From NCBI RefSeq assembly GCF_902499175.1, contig NZ_CABVQC010000022.1:47864-111863 (forward strand): a stretch of 64,000 bases of DNA. The letters run 5' to 3'. A program made the position numbers and the translations under genes. Origin of the DNA: Burkholderia aenigmatica. GTDB taxonomy: Bacteria; Pseudomonadota; Gammaproteobacteria; Burkholderiales; Burkholderiaceae. Below are positions 44,810 to 53,332 of this stretch, one piece after another. The notes under the pieces are model-generated. The model saw only the letters and a program-made list of their open reading frames with translations, ran no database searches and was not told the origin of the DNA. Each line of letters begins with the position of its first letter. Positions within the stretch are counted from its first letter, which is position 1.

Positions 44810-46486
44810 CTACGCGTGCCCGCCCGTCTTCGACGCCTGCAGCGCGCGTATCCGCATCCGCGCGCCCGTATCGCTGACCGTCGCGTCGTACATCGTCGCG
44901 AGGTCGCGCTTGAGCGCGGTACGCGAGCCGCCGTCGAGATACACCATGTGCCCCGACGGATAGAAACGCGCGGACAGGTTCTGCCGCACCTTCTGATCCT
45001 CGAGCGGCATCTGCTGCAGGTCGATCACGGTCTGGTAGAACGGCGTGACGAAATCGTAGAAGCCGTTCGCCGACAGCACCTTCAGGTCGACGTTCAGCGC
45101 CATCACCGCGGCGAGATCGCCGGCCGTATAGAGGATCACGTTCCCCTGCGCATCGATGCCCTGCTGCGCGCCGGTCGGATCGATGTGGCTGAAATCCCAA
45201 TTCTGGAACGCCTGGTCGTTCAGGTCGGTGAACGCGGAATTCGACGTGAACTTCAGCTGCTCGTTCAGGTAGCTGTTCCACATCGCCGTATAGACGCCCG
45301 TCACGGCCGTCATCGTCGGATCGTTGCCGCCCGAGTTCGGGTCGATCTTGCCGGCGATGCCCGACGAGATTCCGGTCACGCGGCCGTCGTACGAGCCGAG
45401 CGCGAGCCCCTGCGCATGCAGCAGCGTCGTCAGGAACAGAGAATTGCCGCGCGTGTCGTAGCCGGCGATGTTGAGGCTCCACGATTGCAGCGTCGCGGTA
45501 TCGATGCCCGTGTATTGCGACAGCTTCTGCACGGCAGCCGGGTCCGCATGCGGGACCGTGCGCAACGCGTTCAGGTAGTCGGTGCGCGAGAACTGCGCGA
45601 CTTCCTCGACGAACGCGCCGAGATCGGTCGGCGCCGGCGTGACGCCGAGTTTCTTGTGATACCACGCGTCGGCCGCCGCGGTCGGCAGCGCGCCGACCGG
45701 GTTGCCGGCCTGCCGGTAGTCGAGGATCGACGATTGCAGCGTGACGCCGTTCAGGTCGACGCCGTCCTCGTGCAGCTTGTACGCGAGCACGCAGCTGCGC
45801 GCGGTGCCGTACGATTCGCCGAACAGGTACTTCGGCGAATTCCAGCGGTTGTTCTTCGTCAGGTAGCGCTTGATGAACTGCTTCAGCGAATCGGCGTCCT
45901 GGTCGACGCCCCAGAAGTTGCGGTTCTTGTTCGGCGCGACGGCCGCCGAATAGCCGGTGCCGACCGGGTTGATGAACACCAGGTCGCTGTGGTCGATCAT
46001 GCTGTCCGGATTGTCTTCCATCTGGTACGGCGCGGGCGGCGTGAACCCCGGCATCGACGTCTTGATGCGCTTCGGCGCGAACGAGCCCAACAGCACGAAC
46101 ACCGACGACGAGCCCGGCCCGCCGTTATAGAAGAACGTCACGGGCCGCGTTTCTTCCTTTGCGCCGTCGGCCGTGAACGCGACGTAGAAAAGCTTCGCGG
46201 CGGGCTGCGAACTGCTCGGGTCGACCGTCACGAGATGGCCGGCCGTCGCCGTGTAGGCGATGCGCTTCCCGTCGATCAGGATCGTGTGATGCGTGATCGC
46301 GGCCGCCTCGGTCGTGTCGGTCACCGAGTCGTCGGGGCCGTTGCCGTACGCGACCGGATCGAAGAACGGCTGGTCGCGGCCGAGGCTGAGCGCGACCGGG
46401 TTGACGGTCGGCGGCACGCCATGCGAATTGTGGTCGCCGTGATGCAGCGGATACACGCCGCCGGAAGATGCGGAATCGATGCCCAT
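44810..46486 (-). CDS. S10-family serine carboxypeptidase-like peptidase
   Basis: The 558-residue protein has the S10 motifs: NGGPGSSSVFVL (oxyanion), the nucleophile region LFGESYGTARS, the Asp region NGFYDFVTPF and the His region PSGHMVYLDG. The triad appears complete. These enzymes remove C-terminal residues, often at acid pH. I chose the ATG at 46486 (MGIDSASSGGVYP) because GGAG lies upstream; no signal peptide is visible from this or the earlier start. It lies 75 bases after a sedolisin gene on the same strand, making an acid-protease pair that probably shares a transcript. Confidence 0.9.
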   Translation of the reverse strand: MGIDSASSGGVYPLHHGDHNSHGVPPTVNPVALSLGRDQPFFDPVAYGNGPDDSVTDTTEAAAITHHTILIDGKRIAYTATAGHLVTVDPSSSQPAAKLFYVAFTADGAKEETRPVTFFYNGGPGSSSVFVLLGSFAPKRIKTSMPGFTPPAPYQMEDNPDSMIDHSDLVFINPVGTGYSAAVAPNKNRNFWGVDQDADSLKQFIKRYLTKNNRWNSPKYLFGESYGTARSCVLAYKLHEDGVDLNGVTLQSSILDYRQAGNPVGALPTAAADAWYHKKLGVTPAPTDLGAFVEEVAQFSRTDYLNALRTVPHADPAAVQKLSQYTGIDTATLQSWSLNIAGYDTRGNSLFLTTLLHAQGLALGSYDGRVTGISSGIAGKIDPNSGGNDPTMTAVTGVYTAMWNSYLNEQLKFTSNSAFTDLNDQAFQNWDFSHIDPTGAQQGIDAQGNVILYTAGDLAAVMALNVDLKVLSANGFYDFVTPFYQTVIDLQQMPLEDQKVRQNLSARFYPSGHMVYLDGGSRTALKRDLATMYDATVSDTGARMRIRALQASKTGGHA

Positions 46487-46561
46487 CGTGCTGCTCCTGG
46501 AGGTGAGAAAAAGGCGCGGGCAGGCCGCCCGCGCCATACGGAAAGACGTGACCCGCGGCCG

Positions 46562-48169
46562 TCAGCTCGACGGCTTGCGCGTCAGGATCGCGGCGAGCTG
46601 CGCACCGTTCGGGCTGCCGAGGCCCGTGCATGCATCCCAGCCCTGCGCGGCCGCATACGTGCCGTTCGAGCCCTGCGTGATGTCGCGCAGCGCGCCCGGA
46701 TTCTTGTAGAGCACCGGGTTGACCCAGCCGGCAGTCGCACCGCCCGCCGCCGCACTCGCCGCCGCATTGATCCGCGCGATCAGTGCGGCCCACAGTGGCG
46801 CGACCGCGCTCGTGCCGCCCATCACCGTAGCCGTGCCCGCGATCGACACTTCGTAGCCCGTCTGCGGCGACGCATCGCCGGCGACGTCCGGCACGCCGCG
46901 CTTCGCGAGCGGTGTGCTGCTGCCGTCGGCGCGCGTGACGTTCAGCCCCTGCTGCCACGCCGGCAGGTCGAACAGCGTGCTGACGCCGCCCCCGCCCGCA
47001 CCGCCGCCGGCCGCCTCGTCGTTCCACGTGACCTCGCTGCGGATGCCCTGCCCGGGTAGCGCGTCGAGCTGCGTGCCGCCGCAGCCGAGCACGTACGGGC
47101 TCGAGGCGGGGAAGTCGACATGATCGGCACCGTCCTGCAGCCCGTCGCCCGAGCCGCTGTCGCCGGATGCCGCGCACACCGTGATGCCCTGCGCAGCCGC
47201 CGCCTGCAGCACACGGTTGAACGCCTGCGCGGACTGCGTCTGCCAGATCGCCTCCGGGCCGCCCCAGCTGATCGAGATCACCGATGGCTTGTTGGTCGTA
47301 TCGCTGACGGCCGCGTTGACGGCCTGGATGAAGCCCGCGTCGCTGTTCGCCGCGAAGTAGACGGCGATCTTCGCGGCCGGCGCGATCGCACCGGCGATTT
47401 CGATGTCGAGCGCGACTTCGCCGTCCGGGCCGCTCGGGTCGCCGGTCGGCGTGTTGCGGCCGGTGCCGACGTTCACGTCGACGAGCGTCGGCGGCGTCGT
47501 GATGCCGAGCCCGCGGAAATACTGCTGGATGTCGGCCGCGCGGTAGCCGCCGCCGAGCTCGATGATCGCGATACATTGCCCGGCGCCGTCGCCGGCCGGA
47601 AAGCCATACAGCGACGCCAGCTGGATCGGGGTGAACGTGACACCCGCCGCACCGCCGCGCGCGGGCTTGAACGGTGGACGCAGCCGAAAGTGCGGCCGCG
47701 CCTGCGGGCGGCTGTCGAGGCCGAGCACGGCCGTGACGGCGTCGCCGAGATCATCGGGCAGCGCGATCGGGCCGGAGCGGCCGCGATACTGGCCGATCGA
47801 CTGATGCTCGAAGCGCTCGAGCTTGACGCCGAACGCGGCTTCGAACTGCTGGATCGTGCCGGACAGCACGACGACGCTTTCGACCGGATCGACGCGATCG
47901 ACCGTCAGTTGGTGACGACGTGCGAAGTCCTCGGCCTTGCGAATGTCGTCGGGATTGGCGGAAAAGCGTTGCGCGAAGGTTTCGCGCGACACCGGTTTCG
48001 CTTGCGCGTCGCCGGTGGCGAGCTGGTGAAGCAGCGTATCGAGTTGCCCTTCTTCCTGCCGCCGCAACATGATCGTGACGTGGATGCGTTCTGCCGGATC
48101 GCACGGGCCGAGGCACTTGGACTCGGCGACGATGCGGGGTTCACGGTCGGCGTGAAGATGCCTTGCCAT
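46562..48169 (-). CDS. S53-family (sedolisin/kumamolisin) peptidase with pro-domain
   Basis: The 535-residue protein has an activation pro-domain (about residues 30-175) and a subtilisin-fold catalytic domain. The characteristic residues are visible: Glu and Asp four apart in GEVALDIEIAG, the oxyanion Asp in AASGDSGSG, and the nucleophile in MGGTSAVAPLWAA. The start ATG at 48169 follows AAGGAGG. No classical signal peptide is present (MARHLHADREPRIV), so export, if it occurs, uses another route or a later cleavage. Sedolisins are active at acid pH. First gene of the S53-S10 operon. Confidence 0.92.
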   Translation of the reverse strand: MARHLHADREPRIVAESKCLGPCDPAERIHVTIMLRRQEEGQLDTLLHQLATGDAQAKPVSRETFAQRFSANPDDIRKAEDFARRHQLTVDRVDPVESVVVLSGTIQQFEAAFGVKLERFEHQSIGQYRGRSGPIALPDDLGDAVTAVLGLDSRPQARPHFRLRPPFKPARGGAAGVTFTPIQLASLYGFPAGDGAGQCIAIIELGGGYRAADIQQYFRGLGITTPPTLVDVNVGTGRNTPTGDPSGPDGEVALDIEIAGAIAPAAKIAVYFAANSDAGFIQAVNAAVSDTTNKPSVISISWGGPEAIWQTQSAQAFNRVLQAAAAQGITVCAASGDSGSGDGLQDGADHVDFPASSPYVLGCGGTQLDALPGQGIRSEVTWNDEAAGGGAGGGGVSTLFDLPAWQQGLNVTRADGSSTPLAKRGVPDVAGDASPQTGYEVSIAGTATVMGGTSAVAPLWAALIARINAAASAAAGGATAGWVNPVLYKNPGALRDITQGSNGTYAAAQGWDACTGLGSPNGAQLAAILTRKPSS

Positions 48170-48417
48170 GTTCAGACCCTCCTTGGTACCGCGTTGCACG
48201 GAACAGCCAGGAAATCGGACAGGGCCGGCGGGAGACGGTTCCGTTCGGTCGGTCGGGTTCGCGCAGCGCGAAGTAACAGGGAGTTTAGAACAGTCAGACG
48301 ATTTGCGCGCACGCCCTTTCGCGACGGGGCGCACGCGCGGGCCGGCGTTGCGCACGGCCTTCATCCGGTGCGGCGACGCGCCGCGCGACTTGCGCCGGCG
48401 CGACGCCGCATCGGCGC

Positions 48418-49044
48418 TCAGTCCATCGACAGGCGCAGCGCAAAGCCGATCAGCGCCGCGGAAAACGTCCAGCGCTGCACCGTCTGCGCGAGCGGATGCG
48501 CGCGCATCCACGCGGCGATCCGCGACGCGCCGAACACGCACGCGAGGTCGAAGCACACGCCAGCCGCCACCAGCAGCGCGCCCAGCTCGAACATCTGCAA
48601 CACGACCGGCCCGGCCTCGGGGCGCACGAACTGCGGCAGCAGCACCGAGCAGAACAGCAGCGCCTTCGGGTTCAGCAGGTTGGTGAGCAGGCCCTTCACG
48701 AACGACTGGCGCAGTTCGCCCGCCGAGGCCGCCGCGTCGCCGTCGCCGAGTGCGAACACCGGCGAACGGAACACCTGGATCGCGACATAGGCGAGATAAA
48801 GCGCGCCGCCGTAACGGATCACTTCGTACAGCCACGGCGCGCTGCGGATCAGCGCCGCGACGCCGCAAGCGGACAGCGTCACGTGCGCGGTGCGCGCGAG
48901 CGACAGGCCGGCCGCCGCCGCCATCCCCGGCCGCACGCCGCGGCCGATGCTGGTCTGCAGCACCAGCGCCATGTCCGGCCCCGGCACCGCATAGATGGCC
49001 GCCAGCGCGGCGAGATAAATCAACAGCAAATGCGTGGAAATCAT
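48418..49044 (-). CDS. LysE/RhtB-family amino-acid exporter
   Basis: The 208-residue membrane protein has six hydrophobic segments. The family opening is LIYLAALAAIYAVPGPDMALVLQTSIGRGVRPGM in blocks, and GLLTNLLNPKALLFCSVLLPQFV is the conserved central loop and helix. These proteins export amino acids such as lysine, threonine or homoserine. It is divergent from an Lrp/AsnC regulator, the usual partner of such exporters, with about 135 bases between the starts. Confidence 0.92.
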   Translation of the reverse strand: MISTHLLLIYLAALAAIYAVPGPDMALVLQTSIGRGVRPGMAAAAGLSLARTAHVTLSACGVAALIRSAPWLYEVIRYGGALYLAYVAIQVFRSPVFALGDGDAAASAGELRQSFVKGLLTNLLNPKALLFCSVLLPQFVRPEAGPVVLQMFELGALLVAAGVCFDLACVFGASRIAAWMRAHPLAQTVQRWTFSAALIGFALRLSMD

Positions 49045-49134
49045 GGTCTGCCCCTGTCCTCTTACGACGATATGTTGCCGCCAGAGGACGAGGGATTATT
49101 GGCCATCTTTGGCTCAGGATTGGCGATCCGTAGG

Positions 49135-49176
49135 GGAATCCGCCACAATCACCGAATCCACACTAGGAATCCGCCA
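49135..49176. promoter_or_regulatory. Direct repeat GGAATCCGCCA in the Lrp/LysE intergenic region
   Basis: GGAATCCGCCA occurs at 49135-49145 and again at 49166-49176, exactly 31 bases apart (about three helical turns). The second copy overlaps the translation start region of the Lrp-type gene (ATG 49179). Helically phased repeats are typical of Lrp/AsnC operators; binding here is inferred. Confidence 0.5.
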
Positions 49177-49178
49177 AC

Positions 49179-49643
49179 ATGACCGAACTCGACAAAACCG
49201 ACCGCGCCATCCTTGCCGCGGTGCAGCGCGACGGCCGCCTGCCGATTGCCCGCCTCGCCGACACCGTGGGCCTCTCCGAGACCCCTTGCGCGCGGCGCCT
49301 GAAGCGCCTCGAAACCGAAGGCTACATCGAGCGCTACCGCGCGCAGCTGTCGCGCCAGGCACTCGGCTTCGGCGTCGTGGCGTTCGTGCTCGTGCGGTTC
49401 GCGACACACGACCGCAAGACCGCCGACCGCTTCGAGCGGGAAGTGCTCGGCATCGAGCGGATCCTGGCGTGCCACAACGTGGCGGGCACCGCCGACTATC
49501 TGCTGCAGGTCGTGGCGCGCGATCTCGACGATTACGGCACGTTCCTGCGCGAATCGCTGCGGATGCTGCCCGGCGTGACGTCGATCGAATCGGCGCTGTC
49601 GCTGCGCGAGGTCAAGCATGACGCGGGGCTGCCGGTACCGTGA
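49179..49643 (+). CDS. Lrp/AsnC-family transcriptional regulator
   Basis: The 154-residue protein has the AsnC-type helix-turn-helix (LDKTDRAILAAVQRDGRLPIARLADTVGLSETPCARRLKRLE in blocks, residues 4-45) and a RAM ligand-binding domain (GVVAFVLVRF; VAGTADYLLQVVARDLDDYGTFL). The size is normal. It is divergent from the LysE-type exporter gene and most likely controls that gene in response to an amino acid. A pair of phased direct repeats lies in the intergenic region. Confidence 0.93.
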   Translation: MTELDKTDRAILAAVQRDGRLPIARLADTVGLSETPCARRLKRLETEGYIERYRAQLSRQALGFGVVAFVLVRFATHDRKTADRFEREVLGIERILACHNVAGTADYLLQVVARDLDDYGTFLRESLRMLPGVTSIESALSLREVKHDAGLPVP

Positions 49644-49769
49644 TGCCTGCGGGCGGACCGCACACGCAAGCCGCACACTGCGGCCGGTTCGTCACTTCGA
49701 CGCCGATCGATGTGGGCCGCGTCGGGGCACGCTGCCGCAACACTCCTCCACATTGTTGATGCCGGCAGC

Positions 49770-50687
49770 CTACGCGATGTCGGGCGGCTGGTGCGCGCGT
49801 TCGAGATCCTCGAGAAAGGCCTCCACGAGCGGATTGCCGCGCCCGTTGCGCGCGACGACCATGTGGAACGTCACGTCGTAGCGCAACTGCTCCGGATTGA
49901 GTGGCGTGAGCAGCCCCTGCGCGACGTACGGCGCCGCGAAGTGCTGCGGCAGATAGCCGAGGTGGTGGCCGGACAGGATCAGTAGCGCAACGGCCTCCAT
50001 GTTGTCGGCGGTCGCGGTCACGCGGTCGGGCGTCGTCGACATCTGCGCTTCAGGCAGCGGATACGAGCGCCACGCCCATTCGAAGCCCGCGACGTCGGCC
50101 GGCGTCAACGCGCCAGCGCCGTCGAACAGCGGATGGCCACGGCCGCAGTACGCGACCTGGCGCTCGATGAACAGCGGCGTGTAGTGCAGCGACGGCACCC
50201 GGTGCCAGAAGTAGCCGACCGCGATCTGGATCTCGTCGCTCAGCAGTTTTTCCTCGAGATCGCCCGGCGCGCGCACGGAGATCGAGAAACGCACGGCCTC
50301 GTCGCGGGTGCGGAACGCGGCGATCGCCTCGGCGATCCGCGCGTTCTGGCTGACCGGCGTATGGCCGATCAGGCCGATGTGCAGCGTGCCGACCAGCTGG
50401 CGATCCATGTGCCGCGCGGCCATCCCGAATTCGTCGAGCGCCGCGAGCAGCTTGCGGCTCATCGCATGGAACCGCTCGCCCTTCGGCGTGAGCCGGAAGC
50501 CGCTGCGGCCGCGCTCGCAGAGCCGGTAGCCGAGCCGCGTCTCGAGCGACGACAACTGCGCGCTGATCGTCGACTGTCCGACGTTCAGCACCGCCTGCGC
50601 GGCCGATACGCCGCCTGCGTCCGTGACCGCGAGAAACACGCGGATCAACCGCAGATCGAGGGTCGACAGATTCCCCAGCACGCTCAT
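49770..50687 (-). CDS. LysR-family regulator divergent from ureohydrolase
   Basis: The 305-residue protein has a LysR helix-turn-helix (LDLRLIRVFLAVTDAGGVSAAQAVLNVGQSTISAQLSSLETRLG in blocks) and a normal effector domain. It is divergent from an agmatinase/guanidinobutyrase-type gene, with 133 bases between the starts. In Pseudomonas the LysR protein GbuR activates the guanidinobutyrase gene gbuA, so a similar role is plausible here. A second ORF on the same strand to the left is a shadow frame. Confidence 0.9.
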   Translation of the reverse strand: MSVLGNLSTLDLRLIRVFLAVTDAGGVSAAQAVLNVGQSTISAQLSSLETRLGYRLCERGRSGFRLTPKGERFHAMSRKLLAALDEFGMAARHMDRQLVGTLHIGLIGHTPVSQNARIAEAIAAFRTRDEAVRFSISVRAPGDLEEKLLSDEIQIAVGYFWHRVPSLHYTPLFIERQVAYCGRGHPLFDGAGALTPADVAGFEWAWRSYPLPEAQMSTTPDRVTATADNMEAVALLILSGHHLGYLPQHFAAPYVAQGLLTPLNPEQLRYDVTFHMVVARNGRGNPLVEAFLEDLERAHQPPDIA

Positions 50688-50820
50688 CCCCTTCCATACA
50701 TCGATGAAAATCGATGTTTACGTCGATATCTTCGCATTCTTCTTTCCCGGCTGAGCGCGTAAAACTGTGCGCCAAGCCGCGTCGCATGATACGGCAACCC
50801 CACATCGGAAGAGACAGCCC

Positions 50821-51777
50821 ATGAACGACCACACCCATTTCCAGCCGCTCGGCGGCAATGAAATGCCGCGCTGCGGCGGTATCGCGACGATGATGCGCCT
50901 GCCGCACGTGGCAAGCGCCGCAGGCCTCGACGCCTGTTTCGTCGGCGTGCCGTTCGATCTCGGCACCTCCAACCGCACCGGCGCGCGCTTCGGCCCGCGC
51001 CAGATCCGCACCGAATCCGTGCTGCTGCGCCCGTACAACATGGCCACGCGCGCCGCGCCGTTCGATTCGCTGCAGATCGCCGACATCGGCGACGTCGCGA
51101 TCAATCCGTACAACCTGCACGATTCCATCGCTCGCATCGAAGCCGCGTACGACGCGATCCTCGAGCACGACTGCAAGCCGATCACGCTCGGCGGCGACCA
51201 TACGATCGCGCTGCCGATCCTGCGCGCGATCCACCGCAAGCACGGCAAGGTTGCATTGATCCACGTCGATGCACACGCCGACGTAAACGACACGATGATG
51301 GGCGAAAAGATCGCGCACGGCACGCCGTTCCGCCGCGCGGTCGAAGAAGGCCTGCTGCACGGCGACAAGGTCACGCAGATCGGCCTGCGCGGCACGGGCT
51401 ACGCCGCCGAGGATTTCGACTGGTGCCGCGAGCAGGGCTTCCGCGTCGTCCAGGCCGAGGAATGCTGGAACAAGTCGCTCGCGCCGCTGATGGAAGAAGT
51501 GCGCGCGCGCGTCGGCGACACGCCCGTCTACATCAGCTTCGACATCGACGGCATCGACCCGGCCTACGCGCCGGGCACCGGCACGCCGGAAATCGCGGGC
51601 CTCACGGTGCCGCAGGCGCTCGAGATCATCCGCGGCGCGAAGGGCTTGAACATCGTCGGCTGCGATCTCGTCGAAGTCGCGCCGCCGTACGACCCGTTCG
51701 GCACCACGGCGCTGCTCGGCGCGAACCTCGCATACGAACTGCTGTGCGTGCTGCCGGGCGTCGCCTACCGCGACTGA
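50821..51777 (+). CDS. Ureohydrolase (agmatinase/guanidinobutyrase family)
   Basis: The 318-residue binuclear-manganese enzyme hydrolyses a guanidino compound to urea plus an amine. The metal motifs are all present: GGDHTIALP, HVDAHADVND and SFDIDGIDPAYAPGTGTPE. Start MNDHTHFQPLGGNEMPRC at 50821 resembles guanidinobutyrase and guanidinopropionase N-termini more than classical agmatinase SpeB. Spacing to the next gene is 54 bases, so it is probably co-transcribed with the MHS carrier. Substrate choice between agmatine, 4-guanidinobutyrate and 3-guanidinopropionate cannot be decided by eye. Confidence 0.9.
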   Translation: MNDHTHFQPLGGNEMPRCGGIATMMRLPHVASAAGLDACFVGVPFDLGTSNRTGARFGPRQIRTESVLLRPYNMATRAAPFDSLQIADIGDVAINPYNLHDSIARIEAAYDAILEHDCKPITLGGDHTIALPILRAIHRKHGKVALIHVDAHADVNDTMMGEKIAHGTPFRRAVEEGLLHGDKVTQIGLRGTGYAAEDFDWCREQGFRVVQAEECWNKSLAPLMEEVRARVGDTPVYISFDIDGIDPAYAPGTGTPEIAGLTVPQALEIIRGAKGLNIVGCDLVEVAPPYDPFGTTALLGANLAYELLCVLPGVAYRD

Positions 51778-51831
51778 TCCTCGCGCCACACTTATTCCAA
51801 ATCAAAGGATTCCAGAGGAGCACATATCAAG

Positions 51832-53160
51832 ATGGGGACTTCCGTCAAGCAACCCAAGCGGGCGGCGCTCGCGTCGTTCGTCGGCACCACGATCGAGTGG
51901 TACGACTTCTATAGCTACGCGACCGCCGCCGCCATCGTGTTCGGGCCGCTGTTCTTTCCCGGCGAAAACCGCTTCATCAGCCTGCTCGCGTCGTTCGGCT
52001 CGTTCGCGGTCGGCTTCTTCGCGCGGCCGCTCGGCGGCGTGATGTTCGGCTATCTCGGCGACCGCTTCGGCCGCAAGCGCTCGTTGCTTGCGACGCTGAT
52101 GCTGATGGCCGTGTCGACCGTCGCGATCGGCCTGCTGCCGACCCATGCGCAGGCCGGTGTGATCGCACCGATCCTGCTCGTGCTGATGCGCGTGCTGCAA
52201 GGCATCGCGGTGGGCGGCGAATGGGGCGGCGCGGTGCTGCTCGCCGGTGAGCATGCGCCGGAAGGCAAGCGCACGTTCTTCGCATCGTTCGCGCAGCTCG
52301 GCAGCGCGAGCGGCCTGATCCTGTCGATGCTCGCGTTCGGAGCGATCAGCACGCTGTCGAAGGAAGACATGATGAGCTGGGGCTGGCGCGTGCCGTTCCT
52401 TGCGAGCTCCGTGCTGCTGATCGTCGGCTTCGTGATCCGTGCGAGCGTGTCGGAATCGCCCGAGTTCGAAGAGATCAAGAAAAGTGGCAACATCGCGCAA
52501 AAACCGCTGCGCGAAGCGCTCAAGTACTGGCCGCTGCTGCTGCTCGCGATCGGCGCGAACGTGTATGGCATCGCCGGCGTGTATTTCAGCAACATCTTCA
52601 TGATCAGCTACGCGACGCAGTTCCTGTCGCTCGACCGGTCGATGGTGCTGCATTGCATGACGATCGTCGCGGTGCTGCAGTTCGTCGTGCAGCTCGCGGC
52701 CGCGTTCCTCGCGCAGCGCTTCGGCACCACGCGCGTGCTGCTGATCACCGGCGCATGGGCCGCGATCGTCCCGTTCCTGATGCTGCCGCTCGTGCATATG
52801 GGCACGCCGCTGTCGATCACTGTCGGCGTCGGCCTCGCGACACTCGCGGAATCGGGCTACTACGCGGTGGTCGCGGGCTTCGTCAGCGGCATCTTCGTCG
52901 CGCGGATCCGCTACACGGCGATCTCGATCGCGTACCAGGTGTGCGGCGCACTCGCCGGCGGCCTCACGCCGCTGGTTGCGACCATCATCGCGCAGAACAC
53001 CGCACCGCAATGGTGGCCGCTCGCGCTCCAGTACACGAGTGCCGCGCTCCTGTCGTCGCTGTGCGTGTGGCTGATCTCACGCCGCGTCAGCATCGACGAT
53101 GCGGGTGCGCCGAGCCGGAAGGAAGAAGTGCCGCTGCCGCGCGGCGCGCGCACCGCGTAA
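51832..53160 (+). CDS. MFS transporter, metabolite:H+ symporter (MHS) family
   Basis: The 442-residue protein has 12 membrane segments. The MHS opening is SFVGTTIEWYDFYSYATAAA, followed by RPLGGVMFGYLGDRFGRKRSLL and LQGIAVGGEWGGAVLLAGEHAP. These are proton-coupled carriers of organic acids and zwitterions. It is immediately downstream of the ureohydrolase gene and ends at a strong terminator, so the two form one operon. It probably imports the guanidino substrate or exports the product (inference). Confidence 0.9.
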   Translation: MGTSVKQPKRAALASFVGTTIEWYDFYSYATAAAIVFGPLFFPGENRFISLLASFGSFAVGFFARPLGGVMFGYLGDRFGRKRSLLATLMLMAVSTVAIGLLPTHAQAGVIAPILLVLMRVLQGIAVGGEWGGAVLLAGEHAPEGKRTFFASFAQLGSASGLILSMLAFGAISTLSKEDMMSWGWRVPFLASSVLLIVGFVIRASVSESPEFEEIKKSGNIAQKPLREALKYWPLLLLAIGANVYGIAGVYFSNIFMISYATQFLSLDRSMVLHCMTIVAVLQFVVQLAAAFLAQRFGTTRVLLITGAWAAIVPFLMLPLVHMGTPLSITVGVGLATLAESGYYAVVAGFVSGIFVARIRYTAISIAYQVCGALAGGLTPLVATIIAQNTAPQWWPLALQYTSAALLSSLCVWLISRRVSIDDAGAPSRKEEVPLPRGARTA

Positions 53161-53169
53161 CGTCCCGCA

Positions 53170-53199
53170 ACGGGCAGGCAACCTCGCCTGCCCGTTTTT
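53170..53199 (+). terminator. Strong intrinsic terminator after the MHS transporter gene
   Basis: Perfect 10-bp arms ACGGGCAGGC (53170-53179) and GCCTGCCCGT (53186-53195) with a six-base loop are followed by TTTTT (53195-53199), a textbook rho-independent terminator. It separates the ureohydrolase-MHS operon from the NCS1 permease gene. Confidence 0.9.
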
Positions 53200-53332
53200 C
53201 ATTAGGCAGCCCGGCGGTGCGCCACACCGCCTGCCCCACCCCACATTCATCGCCTGCCTCGACGGCGTCGCGGCAGGCAGGCGCACGCGGTCGCCTTGCC
53301 GAATCGCGTGCGACCCAGGAGACACGACCGCC

